64,000 bases of DNA. Source: Chryseobacterium aahli (lineage in GTDB: Bacteria; Bacteroidota; Bacteroidia; Flavobacteriales; Weeksellaceae). Below are positions 59,283 through 64,000 of this stretch, piece after piece (positions within the stretch are counted from its first letter, which is position 1; each line of letters opens with the position of its first letter). The translations under genes were made by a program, and so were the position numbers. Location: assembly GCF_022699665.1 (NCBI RefSeq), contig NZ_JALDNB010000005.1, positions 62,001 through 126,000 on the forward strand. The letters run 5' to 3'. The notes beneath the pieces were generated by a model, which was not told the DNA's origin, did no database searches, and worked only from the letters and a program-made list of their open reading frames with translations.

Positions 59283-59576
59283 ATGAAAAATCAATCTTTT
59301 ATTTATTTTGGAAAATGTGTGTTTGCTCTATTTTTAATATTGGGAAACATCAGTTTGTTCGGGTATGTGTTGACGAAGTTTGACAGTTTTGCCATTTTTG
59401 GATTTTTACTGTTGATTTATGGTACACTCATCAATCTTCTAATTGTCATTATTCTTTTTGTCTACGGTCTGTTTGAAAAAGAACAGTTTAAATATTGCTT
59501 AAGTGCAATTGGCTATATATCTATAAATATTCCAATAGCCATACTATATGCAGTGATCGGATTGAATCTGAATTAA
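59283..59576 (+). CDS. Small integral membrane protein
   Basis: The 97-residue protein has three helices (about 8-30, 35-62, 72-94). It follows the phosphoesterase by 11 bp and precedes the Coq4-like gene by 25 bp, probably one transcript. No family recognised. Confidence 0.75.
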   Translation: MKNQSFIYFGKCVFALFLILGNISLFGYVLTKFDSFAIFGFLLLIYGTLINLLIVIILFVYGLFEKEQFKYCLSAIGYISINIPIAILYAVIGLNLN

Positions 59577-59601
59577 ATATAAATCTAAAAATACGCAAAC
59601 T

Positions 59602-60087
59602 ATGAAAAAACTACGTGTAAAATTCTTGCTTTTCGTTTACGACAAAACGCAAAAACTATACAGAAAATATTTTAAAAAGAAAAAAAGGCAATGGCAGTTC
59701 AATGAAAAGCAGCTGTTAGAATTCGATAAAGATTCTTTAGGCCGAAAACTCGGAGAATTTTATAAAAAACATGGTTTCACGATGATTCCGAAAATGGAAA
59801 ATCACGATGTACATCATCTGATTACCGATTGCGGAACCAACTTCGAAGATGAGATTGCCATGCAGTTTCTCCTTTTTGGGAACGGAAAACTCAATGCCCA
59901 TCTTTTGGCGGCAATTGTTTTGGGAAGCATTATTCTTCCGGAATATTATAAAATTTACAGCAAAGCTTACCACAAAGGAAAATCAATGCGGCCATTTCAT
60001 CATATAAATTTTGAAGAATTGTTGTGGCAGAATTTTGAAAATGTAAAAGACTTCATCCGCCAAAAAGAAACGCCTGTTTTATATTAG
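59602..60087 (+). CDS. Coq4-family protein
   Basis: The 161-residue protein contains the Coq4 metal motif H-D-x-x-H-x11-E (H68, D69, H72, E84) and the region LLAAIVLGSIILPEYYKIYSKAY, as in Coq4. Coq4 belongs to ubiquinone synthesis, where it acts on the C1 position of the ring. Flavobacteria make menaquinone, so another substrate is likely. The gene sits between a small membrane protein and DUF4153. Confidence 0.8.
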   Translation: MKKLRVKFLLFVYDKTQKLYRKYFKKKKRQWQFNEKQLLEFDKDSLGRKLGEFYKKHGFTMIPKMENHDVHHLITDCGTNFEDEIAMQFLLFGNGKLNAHLLAAIVLGSIILPEYYKIYSKAYHKGKSMRPFHHINFEELLWQNFENVKDFIRQKETPVLY

Positions 60088-60116
60088 CCACAACTTTAAT
60101 CTTAAAAAATTTCCTC

Positions 60117-61490
60117 ATGAAAACACATCATTATATATTTCTTACAACCGCCATCTTTGTAACGCTTTTTTACAACGAAAATATCGGTCTCAACCTCGGG
60201 ATTTTAGCGATTGTATATTCTGTACTCACTGTTTTTAAAACTCCTGAGAAAAATAGGACGAGAACCTTTATGATTCTTTTGGTAACCAGTATTTTTTCGG
60301 GTATTGCTTTTGCATGGTACGGAGATTTTGCTTCATTTTTGGCGGTGGTAAGTTCACTTTTGCTGCTTTCTTACCGTTCACAAAACAAGAGGATGAAAAT
60401 TCTTTTATTGATCCCGGTTTTTGTAGTCAATTGCTTTACTTTTATCTGTAGAATTTTCAATTTAGATAAATGGCTTCCGAAACGGAATGCTTCTGGTCTT
60501 TGGCAGAAAATTTTAGCATTTGTTTTAATTCCGCTTATTTTTATTTCGATTTTCTTTGGAATTTACTCTGCGGGAAGCGATCATTTTGCAAGCGTTTTTA
60601 CAGATTATGAATTAGATATAGATCTTTGGCAATTGCTATGTATTTCCATTTTAGGTTTTTTTATAGCTTTCAATTATTGGAATTATTCTGTGGAAAAATT
60701 GATTTACAAACAAAACCATATTCTGGCAAACGAATTTGAAGCTAAAGATAAAATTCAAAAAGCAACATATTCTTTTTTAGATTTAAATTCTGAAAGAATG
60801 AGCGGTGTGATCTCATTTTTTTGTTTAAATATTTTGTTGGTCTTTTTTATTATTACTTTCAACTACGAGCAATTTTATGAAGCTGTAAAAACGCCTAATC
60901 AATTGTCTGAAGAAACACATGAGAGAGTAGGTGCAGTAATCATGTCTATTGTAATGGCAATTTTGGTGATTATGTTTTATTTTAAATCAAATTTCAACTT
61001 TGATTCTAAGGCGGGTTTAATGAAAATTTTAGTCAAAATTTGGATTGTTTTGAATGCTGTTTTAGTTATTTCTGCAATGCTTAAAAATACAGAATACATC
61101 ATCAATTACGGTTTTACTTACAAACGTTTGGGCGTTTATGCTTTTCTTATTTTGTCATTAATTGGGCTCGTAATGACCTTTGTCAAAATTCAGATGAGAA
61201 AAAAGAATGTCTTTCTTTTCAATGCCATGGTCTGGTATTTTTATGGAACAATTTTAGCTTGTAGTTACATCAATTGGGGCGGATTGATTACTTCTCAAAA
61301 CATGAAAAGAGATGATTTTGCCATTAATTATCATTTGCAATCCATCAATTTCAGTGAAAAATATTTGTTGAAATATGCTGAAGAAAAACAAAACACACCG
61401 TTGAAAAAAGAGATTTTAGAAAAAGTTAAAACTGAAAAATCAGAGACATTTCTTTCAAAAATCCTTTACTATGAAACCATTCGTGAATAA
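60117..61490 (+). CDS. DUF4153-family membrane protein
   Basis: The 457-residue protein has about 12 predicted membrane helices and a C-terminal cytosolic tail (about 410-457). DUF4153 proteins are conserved near winged-helix regulators in Bacteroidota; function unknown. It follows the Coq4-like gene by 29 bp. Confidence 0.85.
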   Translation: MKTHHYIFLTTAIFVTLFYNENIGLNLGILAIVYSVLTVFKTPEKNRTRTFMILLVTSIFSGIAFAWYGDFASFLAVVSSLLLLSYRSQNKRMKILLLIPVFVVNCFTFICRIFNLDKWLPKRNASGLWQKILAFVLIPLIFISIFFGIYSAGSDHFASVFTDYELDIDLWQLLCISILGFFIAFNYWNYSVEKLIYKQNHILANEFEAKDKIQKATYSFLDLNSERMSGVISFFCLNILLVFFIITFNYEQFYEAVKTPNQLSEETHERVGAVIMSIVMAILVIMFYFKSNFNFDSKAGLMKILVKIWIVLNAVLVISAMLKNTEYIINYGFTYKRLGVYAFLILSLIGLVMTFVKIQMRKKNVFLFNAMVWYFYGTILACSYINWGGLITSQNMKRDDFAINYHLQSINFSEKYLLKYAEEKQNTPLKKEILEKVKTEKSETFLSKILYYETIRE

Positions 61491-61531
61491 GGTGATTGAA
61501 ATGGATTGTTTCTTCATAAAAAAATCTTCAA

Positions 61532-62056
61532 ATGAAAAAATCAATCTTATTAATTATTCCTTTAATGATTTTATCATGCAAAAAGGAAGCGGCGGTATCG
61601 GATATGGCACAAAAAGATTCTTTGGTTGTCAATGAGTTACCAACTCCTCAGTCGAGATTAGATTCTGCGAATATGCCTAAAAGTGATTCTTTAATCAAAA
61701 AAGATTCTGTCAATAAAGAATTGATAAGAGAGGAAAAAGATAAAGTAATCATCATAACGAAAGACGGAAGCAGTTCTTTTAAAATCGATGAAGAATTTAC
61801 CGACAAACATGATAAGCTGATTTTGAAAATTGTTAATTTCAATAAGTCTAAAATTACAGCAAAGATTACCACAAAACAGCAGGATTTTAATATTAGATTT
61901 AATCAAATCAAACTTCCTGACGGCAAAATGGATGGGCCATTTATGAGAGAAATAACCTATAATGTTCCTACATCTGGCGAGTTGTGGTTGATTATCGGGA
62001 AAAATAATATGGCAGACGGTAAAACTACCGGCAGTTTCTCTGTGAATGTAGAATAG
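61532..62056 (+). CDS. Lipoprotein of unknown function
   Basis: The 174-residue protein has lipobox LSC (Cys 16) followed by KKEA, a Lys/Glu-rich export-like signal, then a low-complexity Ser/Asp/Lys linker and a beta-rich domain (about 75-170; DGPFMREITYNVPTSGELWLIIGKNNM). Its spacing of 41 bp after DUF4153 suggests co-transcription. No family recognised. Confidence 0.75.
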   Translation: MKKSILLIIPLMILSCKKEAAVSDMAQKDSLVVNELPTPQSRLDSANMPKSDSLIKKDSVNKELIREEKDKVIIITKDGSSSFKIDEEFTDKHDKLILKIVNFNKSKITAKITTKQQDFNIRFNQIKLPDGKMDGPFMREITYNVPTSGELWLIIGKNNMADGKTTGSFSVNVE

Positions 62057-62175
62057 ATTTGGTATAATTTCTGCAAATCAAAACTTCTAAAATTTAATTT
62101 TTATGAAGTCATCAGCTTCAAAATTGTATTTATACAAATGATGGCAACATGAGACCTTAAAATAAATATCTATTT

Positions 62176-62691
62176 ATGAAAAACATATTTTCAGCAGCAA
62201 TCATTGCTTCAACAGCTTTGGTAAGTTGCGGAACCGTGCAGTCGGTTATTCAGAATACATTTCCTTACACGGCAAATGTTTTAGTATCTACGGGAGTTCC
62301 TGCAAACAAAGAAGTCTCGTCAACAGCAACGGCAACTAATGTTCAGACTTGGTTTGGCGGAAACAATAATGCACAGATCAAAGATGTTAGAATTTCTGAT
62401 GCTAAAATATCAGTGGTTTCTCCAACGGGTGGTAATCTGAGTGCTTTAAAATCAGTAAAGGTTTACATTTCATCTACCGGGACTAATGAAAGATTAGTGG
62501 CTTCAAGATCAGATATATCTTCAAATTCATCAAGTTTAAATTTAGACTTAAACAACGAGGCAGGATTTTTGGATGAGGTTGTAAAAAGTACAGGTGTTAC
62601 GGTAAGAACTGTCTACGAACTAAAAAATCAAACATCTTCTGATATGAATCTGAAAGTGGCATTGAATTTTAGTAGTGTACCTGTGAGATAA
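62176..62691 (+). CDS. Lipoprotein of unknown function
   Basis: The 171-residue protein has lipobox LVSC (Cys 18) followed by GTVQ, so there is no surface export signal and it is probably periplasmic. The mature part is Ser/Thr/Asn-rich beta-type sequence. It ends at a 17-bp perfect hairpin shared with the convergent gene. Confidence 0.75.
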   Translation: MKNIFSAAIIASTALVSCGTVQSVIQNTFPYTANVLVSTGVPANKEVSSTATATNVQTWFGGNNNAQIKDVRISDAKISVVSPTGGNLSALKSVKVYISSTGTNERLVASRSDISSNSSSLNLDLNNEAGFLDEVVKSTGVTVRTVYELKNQTSSDMNLKVALNFSSVPVR

Positions 62692-62707
62692 TTTTAATAA
62701 CATAATA

Positions 62708-62747
62708 AATAACTACGGCTTTCTCAGATTAGAAAGCCGTAGTTATT
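62708..62747. terminator. Bidirectional terminator, 17-bp perfect stem
   Basis: AATAACTACGGCTTTCT (62708-62724) pairs with 62731-62747 around CAGATT, flanked by A and T runs. It ends both the lipoprotein gene and the convergent gene at 62762. Confidence 0.9.
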
Positions 62748-62761
62748 TTAAATAAATGTTT

Positions 62762-63628
62762 TTATCTTATTTTATAAATTGCTAATTCTGCGGAAGCATC
62801 TGTCAATACTCCTAAACTCAAGCCTCCTTCTACAATTCCGAAGCGAAGAACATCTCCAGCTTTTAAATTGTAAATATGACTGATTTGTCCTTGTGTTAAT
62901 GATATATTGATTAATCCTAAAACACCCAAGTCTAAAAGTTGCAGCCCTCCAAACAAACGGTAATCAAGTGCTGTTGGGGTGGTTGTTCCCACTGCGGTTT
63001 TGGTTATAATTACTCCTGGTCGGTTATTACCCAATAATTCTGCTCTGATTCCTTGTCCTGTTCTGAAACTGTAATTGATATGATAAATACCGTCGGACGG
63101 AACCGTATATACATTATTACTTACATGAACTGAAGGTATTTCGACATTGTAACCTCCGCTAGATGTAGCTAATAATGGGATTGTTCTTACTGCACTACCT
63201 AAAAGATTTATTCCTAAACTTAATAATGATAGAGTTCCGCTAGCTCTTGCGGCATACGTACTGCTGGCTAAACTAGTATCGGTGGTAGTTATTTTGTTCC
63301 ATATACCTAGTTGATTCCCAGGATGTGTGTAGCTGGCATCATAAACAAAAAAACCTGTGGTAGATACACCCTGTGTTTTTATTGATCCTGTAGTAACGGG
63401 GCTGGTTACAAAAACAATTGCACCGTTTTGTGGTAGACCATAAGAGGCATCTTTAAGTCGTAATGAATCACCAGAAATTCTAGGAGGTATTATTCCATCT
63501 GCAAATGTCAATTCTGTTCGCTTGTGAACATCTAGCGTTGCTTTGGGATCTGATGTATTGATTCCCACTTGTGCACTGATTCCATATCCCATTATCAATA
63601 GAAAGGGCAGTAAATAATGTTTTTTCAT
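62762..63628 (-). CDS. Secreted protein with tail-fibre-like N-terminus and C1q/TNF-like C-terminus
   Basis: The 288-residue protein has a signal peptide (MKKHYLLPFLLIMGYGISAQ) followed directly by VGINTSDPKATLDV, the common start of Bacteroidota trimeric secreted proteins. Residues about 40-120 contain ISGDSLRLKDASYGLPQNGAIVF. The C-terminal 130 residues (GGYNVEIPSVHVSNNVYTVPSDGIYHINYSFR ... GDVLRFGIVEG) resemble a C1q/TNF-like beta jelly roll, usually a trimer-forming binding head. Gly/Leu-rich repeats (LSLLSLGINLLG) are odd. No T9SS tail is seen. Confidence 0.75.
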   Translation of the reverse strand: MKKHYLLPFLLIMGYGISAQVGINTSDPKATLDVHKRTELTFADGIIPPRISGDSLRLKDASYGLPQNGAIVFVTSPVTTGSIKTQGVSTTGFFVYDASYTHPGNQLGIWNKITTTDTSLASSTYAARASGTLSLLSLGINLLGSAVRTIPLLATSSGGYNVEIPSVHVSNNVYTVPSDGIYHINYSFRTGQGIRAELLGNNRPGVIITKTAVGTTTPTALDYRLFGGLQLLDLGVLGLINISLTQGQISHIYNLKAGDVLRFGIVEGGLSLGVLTDASAELAIYKIR

Positions 63629-63853
63629 ATTTTTCGTATTAGTTTTGGTTTGTTAAATTTAATTAAAAAAATATGTATAAAACAAAAATTACTTTAATTT
63701 TTTGATTAAAATTTTACATAATAACGTTTATGTTAATTAATTCTAAATGTTACTTTTTGTTACTATTCAATTTTGTGGGATATAAATGTGGTACATAATA
63801 ATTCTAATCAGTGAATTATTATGGTAATTTTAACCTGAAAAGTTTGTGTAGAG
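63629..63853. other. 225-bp AT-rich gap without a gene
   Basis: Nothing convincing was seen: no open frame of note, no hairpin with a T-tract, and no exact -7 box for the gene at 62762-63628. Confidence 0.5.
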
Positions 63854-64000
63854 TTAGTTTTTAGAAATAGAATCCATTACGATGGTGACTGGGCCATCAT
63901 TTATTAATGAAACTTTCATATCTGCACCAAAGATTCCGCTTTCGGTTTTCAGCCCGGATTTTGCGATTTCTTCTTTGAAATAATCGAATAGAGGAATGGC
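63854..64000 (-). CDS. dtd: D-aminoacyl-tRNA deacylase, C-terminal fragment (runs off window)
   Basis: The last 48 codons and the stop at 63854 are present; the rest lies beyond base 64000. The peptide contains [21 protein letters not shown], the conserved Dtd C-terminal block with the GP element of the cis-Pro motif. Dtd hydrolyses D-Tyr and other D-aminoacyl-tRNAs. Confidence 0.93.
   Translation of the reverse strand, partial: AIPLFDYFKEEIAKSGLKTESGIFGADMKVSLINDGPVTIVMDSISKN

Noticed and set aside
59602..60087. Ubiquinone biosynthesis gene
   Set aside because: Family membership is clear, but the organism group uses menaquinone and no other ubi gene is seen; no pathway role is claimed.

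Overview
The window is AT-rich chromosomal DNA from a member of the Bacteroidota, most likely Chryseobacterium or a close relative in the Weeksellaceae. Supporting evidence: Bacteroidota-type -7 boxes (TAnnTTTG), a T9SS C-terminal sorting domain, lipoproteins with acidic or lysine-rich export signals behind the lipid cysteine, OMP_b-brl_3 TonB-dependent receptors, GH92 mannosidase, Shine-Dalgarno-poor A-rich leaders, and protein sequences typical of that group. No rRNA, tRNA, transposase or CRISPR array was found, so this is mostly resident chromosome with some small accessory patches.

Layout. 1-2.7 kb (minus): start of a lipoprotein, a sugar nucleotidyltransferase and a flippase. 2.8-10.2 kb: dihydroorotase, a divergent azoreductase/HxlR regulator pair, an AraC regulator, an aldo/keto reductase and a secreted GH92 mannosidase. 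10.3-24.8 kb: two paralogous OmpR-type two-component systems, each divergent from one gene (a DUF1573 protein; a TonB-type outer-membrane receptor). Both intergenic gaps carry TTAAC repeats with an 11-bp period, ending exactly 22 nt before a -7 box. Around them lie a DECR-like reductase, two secreted M1 peptidases, a secreted EEP-family hydrolase and an FKBP lipoprotein. 25-27.6 kb: ClpB.

27.9-42.5 kb is a complete phenylacetate (paa) catabolic operon with a TetR/PaaR-like regulator just upstream: paaK-E-A-B-C-D-G-H-(unknown)-I-J-Y-(secreted esterase)-Z. PaaK activates phenylacetate, PaaABCDE epoxidises the ring, PaaG isomerises, PaaZ opens and oxidises, PaaJ and PaaH perform the beta-oxidation steps, and PaaI rescues CoA. 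A 14-bp palindrome overlapping the predicted start of transcription is the probable repressor site. Every sizeable gap between genes in this operon holds a copy of one imperfect hairpin family; the last copy is the operon terminator. PaaZ carries an extra C-terminal domain of about 140 residues.

42.8-64 kb is accessory and regulatory: an SMI1/KNR4 plus DUF4241 pair with a SMUG2-like glycosylase, a trans-aconitate methyltransferase, a T9SS cargo protein, tandem phage-collar-domain proteins, a NarL-type two-component system with a seven-helix membrane protein, a distant crotonase, a surface lipoprotein, a double-glycine-leader Cys-rich peptide translationally coupled to a thioredoxin-fold lipoprotein (the best candidate for an undescribed system here), an AprA-like methyltransferase, a set of small membrane proteins with a winged-helix regulator, a metallophosphoesterase, a Coq4-family protein, DUF4153, lipoproteins, and the 3' end of dtd.
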